38,431 bases of DNA from an uncultured bacterium (GCA_902779075.1 CACZAK010000026.1:1-38431), one strand, 5' to 3'. Positions 7,808 to 15,310 are shown, counted from the stretch's first letter. The notes: a model not told the origin generated them from the sequence alone. Translations and numbers: made by a program.

Positions 7808-8853
7808 CGCTTGCGGCAGGAGACATCATCGGCGGATACCGCGTGGTGCGCCTGCTCGGCACGGGTGGCATGGGCACGGTCTATGAGGTGGAGCGCGTGG
7901 ACGGCGGCGGACGGTATGCGCTGAAGGCGTTCACCCGCGACCATGGAGACGTAGAGGCTCTACGGCGGCGCTTCCAGACCGAAGGCAAGGCCCTCCAGCT
8001 TCTGCGGCATCCGAATCTCCTGCGCGTCCATGAACTTGGCGAAGACGCGGCGAGCGGGTTGCTCTATTTCGTCATGGATCTGGTCCTTGACGTCGAAGGG
8101 GATGTGCGCACGCTTGCGGACGTCGAACCGGGATCCGTCGACGAGTCACAACTCACGCGCTGGTACGGGCAGCTCAAGTCCGCGCTCGACTACATCCACG
8201 CCGCTGGCATCGTCCATCGCGACGTCAAGCCGAGCAACATCCTGATCAACGCGGACGGCGACGCCGTCCTGGGCGACTTCGGCATTTCGCGTTTCACCGA
8301 TGGCGAACTCCGCCGTAAACTGGACGCCGAAACGACCATGGATTCCGTGGACGCGGACGCGCGCACCGTCATGGGCTCCGTCATGTACCTCGCCCCGGAA
8401 GCGCGGCGAGGCGAAAAGGCGACGCCTTCTGCGGACGCCTACGCGCTTGGTGTCACGTTCTACCGCCTGCTTACGGGCATTTGGTATGAACCGGGGCCAG
8501 TCGCGGACGGACTACTCGCCGAATTCGGCCGCAGATGGTCCCGTGCCCTACAGCGACTTCTTTCCGCCGAACCGACGGCACGGTTGCCCATCCCGTCCGT
8601 GGAGCCCAGATGTACTTCCACTTGGAGACGGTGGTGCATTGTGGCCGCCTGCGTGGCCCTGATGGTTGCAGTCGCCATAGCGGCATGGCGTTTTATCCCC
8701 GCTTCGCCGTCAACGGTAGGGACGGCACCCCGCGCCGTCCGCGGCGGTCGCGGGGCGACCGCCCTACCGGCAAAAACCCAACCGGCGACCGCCCTACCGG
8801 AATACACATTCGATCAATTCTTTCCCCGGCATACGGAGCAACCTCCGAAATGA
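7804..8853 (+). CDS. Membrane-anchored Ser/Thr protein kinase
   Basis: A 349-aa Hanks-type kinase. The glycine loop GTGGMGTV (near residue 20), the catalytic Lys in YALKAF (about 41), HRDVKPSN (138-145), GDFG (156-159) and YLAPEA are all intact, so it should be active. One membrane segment (IVAACVALMVAVAIAAW, about residues 278-295) puts the kinase in the cytoplasm and a ~50-residue tail outside. The gene overlaps its neighbours by ATGA at both ends, between the FGE-domain gene and an ECF sigma gene. In PVC bacteria kinases of this kind are known to be encoded with ECF sigma factors and to control them by phosphorylation; that role is inferred here. The tail is encoded by a REP-like repeat. 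Confidence 0.9.
   Translation: MTLAAGDIIGGYRVVRLLGTGGMGTVYEVERVDGGGRYALKAFTRDHGDVEALRRRFQTEGKALQLLRHPNLLRVHELGEDAASGLLYFVMDLVLDVEGDVRTLADVEPGSVDESQLTRWYGQLKSALDYIHAAGIVHRDVKPSNILINADGDAVLGDFGISRFTDGELRRKLDAETTMDSVDADARTVMGSVMYLAPEARRGEKATPSADAYALGVTFYRLLTGIWYEPGPVADGLLAEFGRRWSRALQRLLSAEPTARLPIPSVEPRCTSTWRRWCIVAACVALMVAVAIAAWRFIPASPSTVGTAPRAVRGGRGATALPAKTQPATALPEYTFDQFFPRHTEQPPK
8714..8800 (+). repeat. REP-like palindromic repeat inside the kinase tail
   Basis: A 17-bp unit (GGCGACCGCCCTACCGG) occurs at 8754-8770 and again at 8784-8800, and an inverted partner CGGTAGGGACGGC lies at 8714-8726. The cluster looks like an intergenic REP element yet is translated in frame as the low-complexity Ala/Thr/Pro-rich tail of the kinase after its membrane segment. 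Confidence 0.6.
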
Positions 8854-9461
8854 GCAATTTTCCCGAAACCTCCACAACGCTCCTTGCGCGGCTGGCCGAG
8901 CCCGAGGCTGGCATCGACCAGTCCGCCTGGCGGATATTCTTCGACCGCTATCAGCCGGTGATGGTGGAGTACGCACGGATGAAGGGCGCGGGCGACGATG
9001 CGGAGGATGTCGTGCAGGAGGTGTTTGCGAGTCTCGCCAAGGTGTTCAAGGCGGGGCGCTATGTGCGCGATAAGGGGCGTTTTAGGAACTATCTCGCCAA
9101 AATGCTTCGAAATGAACTTGTCAGCCGCCTACGGCGCGAACAGGTGCGTCCGGAGGGGAACAGCGTCAATCTTGCCGCAGTCAATGTAGTTGAAAACGAG
9201 GAATTGCGGATTGAGCCTTCGTTTTCTGAAATGGAGGCGGATGACGCGACATGGGAGCTTGCGAGGCAGCGTGCGGCGGTTGAGCACATCCTGTCCAAGA
9301 CGGCGCTTTCGGAGCAGTCGCGTCGGATCTACCGCGAACTGATGGAGACTGGCGAAAGCTGTGCGGCGGTAGCCCGCCGCCTCGGCCTACCGGCCGCGAC
9401 CGTCCGCCAGGTCAAATCGCGCGTAACGCGCATGATCGCGGCATTCAAAAAAGCGACATAG
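8850..9461 (+). CDS. ECF-type RNA polymerase sigma factor
   Basis: A 203-aa protein with region 2 at about residues 25-90 (FFDRYQPVMVEYARMKGAGDDAEDVVQEVF and RFRNYLAKMLRNELVSRLRR) and region 4 at about 150-200 (a helix-turn-helix with CAAVARRLGLPAATVRQVKSRV). Its ATG overlaps the kinase stop (ATGA), so sigma, kinase and FGE-domain protein should be made together. No anti-sigma gene is seen; control by the kinase is the likely substitute. The last gene of the operon: the next promoter starts right after its stop. Which promoters it reads is unknown, but the repeated promoter family directly downstream is an obvious candidate to test. Confidence 0.85.
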   Translation: MSNFPETSTTLLARLAEPEAGIDQSAWRIFFDRYQPVMVEYARMKGAGDDAEDVVQEVFASLAKVFKAGRYVRDKGRFRNYLAKMLRNELVSRLRREQVRPEGNSVNLAAVNVVENEELRIEPSFSEMEADDATWELARQRAAVEHILSKTALSEQSRRIYRELMETGESCAAVARRLGLPAATVRQVKSRVTRMIAAFKKAT

Positions 9462-9468
9462 GCGATTT

Positions 9469-9542
9469 CACTGTCACACTTCCATCGTTCTTTGCGTATA
9501 AGTATTTTGTGGCTTGTATGCCCCAAGGGAATGTGGTAGGCT
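9469..9542 (+). promoter_or_regulatory. Repeated-family promoter, copy 2 (TTGTAT-17-TAGGCT) with upstream box
   Basis: TTGTAT at 9514-9519, 17-bp spacer GCCCCAAGGGAATGTGG-like, TAGGCT at 9537-9542. A box CACTGTCACACTTCC begins at 9469, 45 bp before the -35; the same box stands 45-46 bp before the -35 of three other copies. This copy has no long structured leader; a GGAGGTG Shine-Dalgarno and ATG 9591 follow. Confidence 0.7.
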
Positions 9543-9590
9543 ACTACTGCTTTCTTTTCCCACAAGACAGTAACTAAATGGAGGTGAAAA

Positions 9591-9908
9591 ATGAGTTTCT
9601 TTGAAACGCTTAGGCTGAATTACATGCGGGCCTCGTATTTGCAGGCGCAGGCAGAGGGCAAGCTTCCTCAGTGGTTTATGAGGCAGTTCTTGTTCTGGGT
9701 GCTCCGCTTATTGCTTACGTTGCTGGTAGTCTTCCCAATTAAGTTCCTGCTGGTTGTGCCGATTAAGCTTATTTGGAAGTATTCTGGCAGGAAGGACGGA
9801 ATGGAATGTGATGGCTTGACACATTTTATTAGATTCGCGCTGTTCGTATTCATGTATATTTGCGTTTTGGCTGGTATAGTGTATGCTGTTTTCAATGTGC
9901 ACAAGTGA
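9591..9908 (+). CDS. Small two-helix membrane protein, unknown
   Basis: A 105-aa protein with an amphipathic N-terminus and hydrophobic segments at about residues 32-58 (LFWVLRLLLTLLVVFPIKFLLVVPI) and 80-100 (FIRFALFVFMYICVLAGIVYAVF). Start ATG 9591 has a strong GGAGGTG 5 bases upstream. It is followed 73 bp later by another membrane protein and both probably share the promoter at 9514. No family recognised. Confidence 0.6.
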   Translation: MSFFETLRLNYMRASYLQAQAEGKLPQWFMRQFLFWVLRLLLTLLVVFPIKFLLVVPIKLIWKYSGRKDGMECDGLTHFIRFALFVFMYICVLAGIVYAVFNVHK

Positions 9909-9981
9909 TCAAATCTGACAACTACAGCAAAGCAGTGATTGATCAAGTTATACGGAATAACTGCAAAGAAAGGCTTTGATA

Positions 9982-10620
9982 ATGAACGGTTTGAATCGTC
10001 CGACGGCAAACATGGGAGTGATACGCGGCATTTGCCTGTTCGTGTGTTCGCCATCATTGGCAATCGCATTGGGCATCTGGGTTGGTTATAATCACGGGTG
10101 GGGATGGGGAGTCCTCTGGGGCTTGGTTGGCTTGATAACGTTTATTTGCTATGCAATAAAAATGGGAACGCGCGGAGACTCCAGCGAGGTTACGGTCCTG
10201 GATTGCATTCTGCCTGCGATTGTCGGTATCGTATGCGGAATTACTTTTGCCCCTGTTCATCTGTTTGCGGCAAACTTCTTCTCCGCGTTTACATGTATTG
10301 GAGCTGGACTTTGCTTTTCCATTGCCTTGATCATGTTTAAGGTTGGAGCTTTGGAGTCTTGGGCCCTGTATCTGATCATGGCAACATTTCTCTATGAGGC
10401 ATTACCGATTAATCTGCCAACTGACATTGATGATTTCCTTTGTTTCGGAGGAAGCGGGATGAGTCTCGTTATTGGACGCGTCAAGCGGAATGTGGCGACC
10501 CGTATAGGAAAATATGTGGGGCAAAGGGCTCTTGGGTCATGGGGACAGAAATCGGACGATCGTTCGCCGCAGGGCTTGTTGACACGGGATGATGATGACG
10601 GTTTCAGCGATGACGTTTGA
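9982..10620 (+). CDS. Multi-pass membrane protein, unknown
   Basis: A 212-aa protein with about five hydrophobic segments (near residues 12-30, 34-55, 66-88, 92-115, 120-140) and a polar, Asp-rich C-terminus ending DDDDGFSDDV. ATG 9982 follows AAAGAAAGG; the TTG six bases earlier is less likely. It probably forms a unit with the gene at 9591. I do not recognise a family; the acidic tail is presumably cytoplasmic. Confidence 0.55.
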   Translation: MNGLNRPTANMGVIRGICLFVCSPSLAIALGIWVGYNHGWGWGVLWGLVGLITFICYAIKMGTRGDSSEVTVLDCILPAIVGIVCGITFAPVHLFAANFFSAFTCIGAGLCFSIALIMFKVGALESWALYLIMATFLYEALPINLPTDIDDFLCFGGSGMSLVIGRVKRNVATRIGKYVGQRALGSWGQKSDDRSPQGLLTRDDDDGFSDDV

Positions 10621-10628
10621 CCTAGAGG

Positions 10629-10667
10629 GCTTTCTCTGCGCACTCTGCCTCTCTGCGCCTCTGCGTG
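10629..10667 (+). repeat. CTCTGCG(C/T) low-complexity repeat
   Basis: Three or four imperfect CTCTGCGcct-type units in a row right after the stop of the membrane protein. Similar short CTCTGCGCCTCTGCG runs are seen between genes in many bacterial genomes; origin and function are unclear. Confidence 0.5.
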
Positions 10668-10710
10668 AGACATTCAACCTTTAGTGCCCAACTTATATTG
10701 AGCAACGACT

Positions 10711-10784
10711 CACTGTCACACTTCCCTTGATTTCTGCGTATTACCATTTTGTGGCTTGTATGCCCCAAGGGAATGTGGTAGACT
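10711..10784 (+). promoter_or_regulatory. Repeated-family promoter, copy 3 (TTGTAT-17-TAGACT) with upstream box
   Basis: CACTGTCACACTTCCC at 10711-10726, TTGTAT at 10756-10761, 17-bp spacer, TAGACT at 10779-10784. A shared stretch starting GAGCAACGACTCACTG extends a further 10 bp or so upstream and is also present in the copy at 12.8 kb. Drives the long leader and the FGE-domain gene at 10975. Confidence 0.75.
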
Positions 10785-10795
10785 ACCACTGCTTT

Positions 10796-10926
10796 CTGTC
10801 GAAAGACTGGTAATCGTTCGATTAGGGAAGGCACAGCAAAGGACGGCGCCATCAGGCGGCGTCCCGTGCGCGATTCCCTAGGGCATACCAGTCGCCTCGA
10901 CAGAACGCGCACGGGCGCCGCCTTTT
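10796..10926 (+). ncRNA. Long structured leader, copy A (possible attenuator)
   Basis: Nested pairing: CTGTCGA (10796-10802) with TCGACAG (10897-10903); GACTGGTA (10805-10812) with TACCAGTC (10886-10893); AGGGAA (10824-10829) with TTCCCT (10874-10879); and an inner hairpin 10841-10864 closed by GGACG/CGTCC with an ATCA loop. Alternatively GGCGGCGTCCCGTGCGCG (10855-10872) pairs with CGCGCACGGGCGCCGCC (10906-10922) with a single bulged base, directly before TTTT: a terminator-like stem that cannot coexist with the inner hairpin. Two more copies occur at 12910 and 14075. No known riboswitch class recognised. Confidence 0.6.
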
Positions 10927-10974
10927 CGTTTGTTGCGGGGAGTCGGTCATATAAGCGCAAAAAGGATACAGATA

Positions 10975-12786
10975 ATGGCAATGAAGCTAAAGCTTAACGA
11001 ACAAACGCCAAGGTCGTCCTCGACAGGCGTCCGTAGATTTGTCGTAACGGCTGTCGCCGTTGCTGCCTCAATGGTTTGGGCAATGCCGACAAAAGAAGAG
11101 ATCAGGCAAGTGCAGCCGCTTGTGAATGAATTGATGTCCGAACATGTGAAGGCCTATAAGTCCGGCAAGAAGTCCGCCAAGGAGGTCGGCGACGCGGCGG
11201 AGGGCTTGGCGAATCAGGCAGAACAGGAGGCTGCGAAACTCGTACTCATCAAGGGAGCGGTCTATTATTACTCGATTGCCAAGGAATTTGACAAGGCTGC
11301 CGACATTCTGGAGACGATTGGTACACACATAAGCGACATCTCGCCATCAGATGTGGAGGAGCTTGCGTCAATGGCCCTTGCTAATGCTGGCAGAGGCGAG
11401 GCGCAACGCCTGAGGGGGATCCTGCGCACTACATCAGAACAAGTCGCCGCTGTAAAAGACATTGCAGCCTGCAAGGTCAAGCTTAGGGAAAAGCATCGAG
11501 ACCCCGCCGTTCTGCGCGAACTCGCCGACGCATACGTGCGCTATGGCGACTGGACAAGGGCGCTCAAGGTGTTTGCCGTTCTTGAAGTGAAGGCGGCGAT
11601 TTACGAACGCAACCCTGACGACGCAAAGGACTTCAATACCCTGAAGGCGGCTGACTACTGGTGGAACTTCAAGGCGAAGGACACATACCCGTACCGCATC
11701 CACGCGGCGGCGCTCTATCGCAAGGCAATAGACGACGGCCTTGCGACTGGGCTGAAAAAGGCTCTTGCCGAAAAACGTATCGCAGAGGCGGAGCCCCTGA
11801 CGCAGCAATCGCAGGATTCAGGAAAAACAGAAAGTGCGCAGCAAGCTGCCATGGCGATGAAGGACAGGGGCAAAATGTTTTGCGTGATAGACCTTTCCGC
11901 CGGGCCGGACGCCCGCAAATATCCCATATCTTACCTTTCTGCCGAGCCTAGCGGTGGCTGGGCTAATGAATACAAGACGAGAAAACTCGTCTTGCGCCGC
12001 ATAGAACCGGGGTCATTCATCATGGGATGGAACCAGGGTGACGGATCGCACCGCGTCACCTTCAAAAAGCCGTTTTACTTAGGCGTATTCGAGGTGACGC
12101 AGAAGCAATATGCGTTGGTGACAGGCGAGAAACCGTCCAGATTTTCCGGTGAAATGCGTCCGCTGGATACGATCTCCTGGGAGAAACTCCGCGGCCCGGC
12201 CGACGTGTATAACTGGCCAGAAGTGAAGACCGTTGCGCCCAACACCTTTATCGGGCGAATCCGTGCCAAAACGGGGATTGCCGGTTTTGACCTTCCCACT
12301 CAGGCACAGTGGGAGTATGCCTGCAGGGCCGGAACTACAACTGATCGTTACGATGGTTCAAAATTCAATAGAGATAGATATTGGAACGATTCTATTAGCC
12401 ACAGATACAAGCTTGGAAGATGTGCCGTGAATCAGAAGCTAAAAGGCTATAAAGAACCTAACTTTGTGGAAAAAGAAAAAAAACGCAAGCCTGACGGCAA
12501 AGGCGGATTCTTTGAGGCCACTACAATCGTGGGAATGTATCCGCCAAATCCCTGGGGGCTTTATGACATGTATGGGAATGTCATGGAAATGTGCCTGTCG
12601 CAAAAGTACGATTTCTGGGGAAAGGACGGGGAGCATCCCTCCGGAAAAGTCGTCAAGAGCGGAAGGGCATTATGTGGCGAACCTTGGGACGAACCTATAA
12701 TAGGTTCATCAAGATGTTACTTCGTATCTCCCAGTCGCAACTGTCACTCTGACGTTGGCTTCCGCCTCGCCCTTTGGTTGGATTGA
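10975..12786 (+). CDS. Exported FGE/SUMF1-domain protein with helical N-terminal half
   Basis: A 603-aa protein. A signal peptide (VRRFVVTAVAVAASMVWA, about residues 20-37) is followed by a helical, TPR-like region (about 40-290) and an FGE-sulfatase domain from about 335 to the end: RRIEPGSFIMGWNQGDGSH, FEVTQKQYA, FDLPTQAQWEYACRAG, NPWGLYDMYGNVMEMC and DVGFRLALWLD. ATG 10975 follows AAAAGGA. It is the sole gene behind promoter copy 3 and leader A. FGE-like folds can be formylglycine oxidases or ligand-binding modules; the cysteine pattern here does not clearly match the oxidase, so a binding role is more likely. Confidence 0.75.
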   Translation: MAMKLKLNEQTPRSSSTGVRRFVVTAVAVAASMVWAMPTKEEIRQVQPLVNELMSEHVKAYKSGKKSAKEVGDAAEGLANQAEQEAAKLVLIKGAVYYYSIAKEFDKAADILETIGTHISDISPSDVEELASMALANAGRGEAQRLRGILRTTSEQVAAVKDIAACKVKLREKHRDPAVLRELADAYVRYGDWTRALKVFAVLEVKAAIYERNPDDAKDFNTLKAADYWWNFKAKDTYPYRIHAAALYRKAIDDGLATGLKKALAEKRIAEAEPLTQQSQDSGKTESAQQAAMAMKDRGKMFCVIDLSAGPDARKYPISYLSAEPSGGWANEYKTRKLVLRRIEPGSFIMGWNQGDGSHRVTFKKPFYLGVFEVTQKQYALVTGEKPSRFSGEMRPLDTISWEKLRGPADVYNWPEVKTVAPNTFIGRIRAKTGIAGFDLPTQAQWEYACRAGTTTDRYDGSKFNRDRYWNDSISHRYKLGRCAVNQKLKGYKEPNFVEKEKKRKPDGKGGFFEATTIVGMYPPNPWGLYDMYGNVMEMCLSQKYDFWGKDGEHPSGKVVKSGRALCGEPWDEPIIGSSRCYFVSPSRNCHSDVGFRLALWLD

Positions 12787-12824
12787 CGGGCCGGTTCTGC
12801 TTGTTTTTTTAGTGAGCAACGACT

Positions 12825-12898
12825 CACTGTCACACTTCCCTTGGTTTCTGCGTATTACCATTTTGCGGCTTGTATGCCCCAAGGGAATGTGGTACACT
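12825..12898 (+). promoter_or_regulatory. Repeated-family promoter, copy 4 (TTGTAT-17-TACACT) with upstream box
   Basis: CACTGTCACACTTCCC at 12825-12840, TTGTAT at 12870-12875, 17-bp spacer, TACACT (with TGG before it, an extended -10) at 12893-12898. Nearly identical to copy 3 over more than 200 bp. Confidence 0.75.
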
Positions 12899-12909
12899 AC
12901 CGCTGCTTT

Positions 12910-13042
12910 CTGTCGAAAGACTGGTAATCGTTCGATTAGGGAAGGCACGGCAAAGGACGGCGCCATCAGGCGGCGTCCCGCGCGCGATTCCCTTGGGCAT
13001 ACCAGTCGCCTCGACAGAACGCGCACGGGCGCCGCCTTTTTT
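12910..13042 (+). ncRNA. Long structured leader, copy B (possible attenuator)
   Basis: Same architecture as copy A: CTGTCGA (12910-12916)/TCGACAG (13011-13017), GACTGGTA (12919-12926)/TACCAGTC (13000-13007), AGGGAA (12938-12943)/TTCCCT (12988-12993), inner hairpin 12955-12978. The competing stem is GGCGGCGTCCCG (12969-12980) with CGGGCGCCGCC (13026-13036), here followed by an uninterrupted run of six T, making it the best terminator of the three copies. It precedes the gene at 13105. Confidence 0.6.
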
Positions 13043-13104
13043 ACCCTTTTAGGCCGCGCTTATGGTAGTTAAAGAGGGCAAATCTCAGGAGTTTGAAAAG
13101 AGTT

Positions 13105-13722
13105 ATGAATACCGATGAGCTGAAAAACAAGACGGTGGAAGCAATGGAGGAAGTAAAACTGAAGGTCAATAGGCTTGTGGCGGACAACCGCGTGCAGAAT
13201 GCGAGAACGGCGATAACGAATTTCCTGTCAGACGTAAAGTCATGGATTGTCTTAAACTGGAAAAAACCTGGGTGGCGCGGTAAACTTAAGGTCGTTTGTG
13301 CGTGTGTAGTAGCATTTTTCTTCTGTCGTGGAGTTTTTTGCGGGTGGGGAACTTCACGACTTGAAAAAGAATTAGTTGCGCAGAAAGAACGACAAGTTGA
13401 ATCTGATGCGGCACATGCGAAGGCTCTGTGCGAGGCTAAAAAGGAATTAAGCGTACAGAAGGAACGGCAACTGGAATCCGAAGAGGCACATGCGAAGGCT
13501 CTGCGCGAGGCTAAAGATGATAAAGAATTGAGAGAGGCGGAAGCTGCGGCACGGCTCTTTGGTGCATTACTTGGTGGCGGTGGGGGCGGAAGTTCCTCTG
13601 AGAAAGATCTTTATATGTGTAGATATTGCGGAAATCAAGTCCGTTCATCTGGGTGGCCAGGTGGTTTTAAGTGTAGCGCACGTGGGAGGAATCTTCACTG
13701 TGACTGGAAACTAATAAGGTAA
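13105..13722 (+). CDS. Membrane-anchored coiled-coil protein with C-terminal zinc ribbon
   Basis: A 205-aa protein: helical N-terminus, one membrane segment (VVCACVVAFFFCRGVFCGW, about residues 61-80), a coiled coil (about 84-150) built on a ~30-residue internal repeat (QKERQ.ES..AHAKAL.EAK twice), a glycine-rich hinge (GGGGGG, about 155-161) and a C-terminal CRYCG ... C ... C zinc-ribbon-like end. The CRYCG motif resembles the CKYCG motifs of the secreted miniproteins at 1806 and 22991. ATG 13105 is preferred to TTG 13093, which sits only two bases after AGGAG. Function unknown; a surface or inner-membrane tether presenting a zinc module is a fair reading. Confidence 0.6.
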   Translation: MNTDELKNKTVEAMEEVKLKVNRLVADNRVQNARTAITNFLSDVKSWIVLNWKKPGWRGKLKVVCACVVAFFFCRGVFCGWGTSRLEKELVAQKERQVESDAAHAKALCEAKKELSVQKERQLESEEAHAKALREAKDDKELREAEAAARLFGALLGGGGGGSSSEKDLYMCRYCGNQVRSSGWPGGFKCSARGRNLHCDWKLIR

Positions 13723-13988
13723 ATTGGTAGACTGATTGACTGGCGTAATTTCAATGATTTTTTTGATAATATGGCAAAGTCTGGGATGGCTACATTTCCT
13801 CTAGGTGCTCGAAAAGATTGGTCTAGCGCAGAGTGCTGTGAGCTATGCTCACACAAAAGGAGAAAGTGTTTGTTTTGGACAACGTATAAGTCGCAGTCGC
13901 GCAAAGTTAATAATAGCTGGTAGCCTCATAGAATATACCCTCATCCCCAACTTTGCCACATTATCAAAAAATCTACCGAATACGATTT
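13723..13988 (+). other. Gap with a doubtful 50-codon Cys-rich ORF (13771-13923)
   Basis: The gap holds ATG 13771 to TAG 13923 (50 residues) with the cluster ECCELCSHKRRKC. The frame is continuous with the preceding gene past its TAA, so it could be a decayed 3' extension of that protein or chance. There is no Shine-Dalgarno. Nothing else is seen until the next promoter at 13989. Confidence 0.25.
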
Positions 13989-14063
13989 TACTGTCACACT
14001 CCGCCCGTTTCATGCGTATTTTTTATTTGGCGGCTTGTATGCCCCAAGGGAATATGGTACACT
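13989..14063 (+). promoter_or_regulatory. Repeated-family promoter, copy 5 (TTGTAT-17-TACACT) with upstream box
   Basis: ACTGTCACACTCC at 13990-14002, TTGTAT at 14035-14040, 17-bp spacer, TACACT preceded by TGG at 14058-14063. It stands before the long AAA/Sel1/nuclease gene series and is the only good promoter seen for it. Confidence 0.75.
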
Positions 14064-14074
14064 ACCATTGCTTT

Positions 14075-14205
14075 CTGTCGAAAGACTGGTAATCGTTCGA
14101 TAAGGGAAGGCACGGCAAAGGACGGCGCCATCAGGCGGTGTCCCGCGCGCGATTCCCTAGGGCATACCAGTCGCCTCGACAGAACGCGCACGGGCGCCGC
14201 CTTTT
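14075..14205 (+). ncRNA. Long structured leader, copy C (possible attenuator)
   Basis: CTGTCGA (14075-14081)/TCGACAG (14176-14182), GACTGGTA (14084-14091)/TACCAGTC (14165-14172), inner hairpin 14120-14143, and competing 3' arm CGGGCGCCGCC (14191-14201) before TTTT. One change in the shared arm (GGCGGT instead of GGCGGC) leaves the terminator-like stem intact through a G-U pair. A further stem may form between CCGCC near 14197 and GGCGG near 14222. Confidence 0.6.
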
Positions 14206-14264
14206 CGTTTCTCGCGGGAGGGCGGTAATTCGGAACAAAGAAGCAAGAACGGAGTAGAAAGGAC

Positions 14265-14744
14265 ATGTCTGACGCAAATGATTTGCGTACTGTCACAACC
14301 AATATGGTTGTGCAGATTTCCGCCTTGATGGCAGAGTTCAAGGCTTCTGGGTTGTCTATAGATGAGTTTTTGAAGAAAAAGTTAGAACAGTCTCGACCTG
14401 GTGGAAAAAAATACGCTGAACGGATGTTAAAAGCATTCAGCGAGATCGATGCGAATTATTCCGAAATCCAACAAGCGCGAGCAAAGGGTGCAAACCGTCA
14501 GGAATGGATTCGCGACAACATAGAGAAGTCCATTTCCCTTACGAATGCCGACAAGAAGCGTGATTTGGTGGGCGAGGTTCTGGATAGGTCGCTTGCGGCA
14601 GTGAAGGGTGGCAGTACAAATCAATCGGGAACAGTGCCTTTTGAAGGAATCGATGCTGTTGAGATGGTAGAGTCAATTGAAGATGTATTGGCTGGCAGCG
14701 CCATTGCATCAACAGTGACGGGTTCAGCGCGAGAGGAGTTTTGA
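14265..14744 (+). CDS. Unknown small protein, first gene of the AAA/Sel1 operon
   Basis: A 159-aa soluble, mostly helical protein, rich in Lys, Glu and Ser, with no signal peptide or membrane segment. ATG 14265 follows GTAGAAAGGAC, a weak Shine-Dalgarno. Its stop is 2 bases before the next start, so the two are coupled. No family recognised; the C-terminal ~40 residues (GIDAVEMVESIEDVLAGSAIAST) look amphipathic. Position directly after the leader suggests it is a core component of the gene set downstream. Confidence 0.6.
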   Translation: MSDANDLRTVTTNMVVQISALMAEFKASGLSIDEFLKKKLEQSRPGGKKYAERMLKAFSEIDANYSEIQQARAKGANRQEWIRDNIEKSISLTNADKKRDLVGEVLDRSLAAVKGGSTNQSGTVPFEGIDAVEMVESIEDVLAGSAIASTVTGSAREEF

Positions 14745-14746
14745 CG

Positions 14747-15310
14747 ATGGGGAAAAAGAAGATTATGGCCAAGCCTGAAATAATTGAGCCTGAAATACTT
14801 CCAGAATGCATGGATGTTTTCAGTTCCGCTGTTTCCGAAGGAGTAGGAAGCGAAAGTTTCGATGTTGCAAGAAAGCTCACGTCGCTTGCATATAGCCTAT
14901 GTCAGGATGTTTTGTCTCCAGAGGCTTCGGCGGCCACAGCCGATAGTGCGGTGTTTGCTAAGTCAATGGCGCACAAGGTTGGTGAGGGGGCCGTTACCGA
15001 GGAGGCTGCGGCAGATGCCATTGTTGACAGAAAAACGTCAGCCTTTGTGTCTGCCACGAGAAAACTTATAGCGGAAGCGGTGGAGTCTGGTTTTGAAACA
15101 ATTGGCGTTGCTATAGGATCGGCCTTTGGCGCACCCACAATAGGCTATGCCGTTGGAAGTGCAGTCGGCCATTTCCTGAATGCGCCCGTTGGCGAGTTGG
15201 TCGAGCGTGGTGCGTCTCGCATAGTCCATTATGCGAGGGAAGCATGGCATAGCGTAACCAATGCCGCTGCCAGTGTCGTTAACAAGATTTCAAACTTATT
15301 ATTTGGATGA
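14747..15310 (+). CDS. Unknown protein with a glycine-zipper membrane segment
   Basis: A 187-aa protein: acidic N-terminus (KPEIIEPEILPECMD), a long Ala-rich helical middle, then a hydrophobic glycine-zipper stretch at about residues 120-150 (VAIGSAFGAPTIGYAVGSAV) and a basic amphipathic end. Such small-residue repeats at i and i+4 pack transmembrane helices and occur in pore formers and membrane-inserting effectors. ATG 14747 follows GAGAGGAG; the upstream TTG is unlikely. It lies between the 159-aa protein and the AAA+ ATPase with almost no spacing. A membrane-acting subunit remodelled by the ATPase is a speculation, not shown. Confidence 0.6.
   Translation: MGKKKIMAKPEIIEPEILPECMDVFSSAVSEGVGSESFDVARKLTSLAYSLCQDVLSPEASAATADSAVFAKSMAHKVGEGAVTEEAAADAIVDRKTSAFVSATRKLIAEAVESGFETIGVAIGSAFGAPTIGYAVGSAVGHFLNAPVGELVERGASRIVHYAREAWHSVTNAAASVVNKISNLLFG

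Noticed and set aside
12787..12815. Terminator after the FGE-domain gene
   Set aside because: A T-run exists but no stable stem precedes it.
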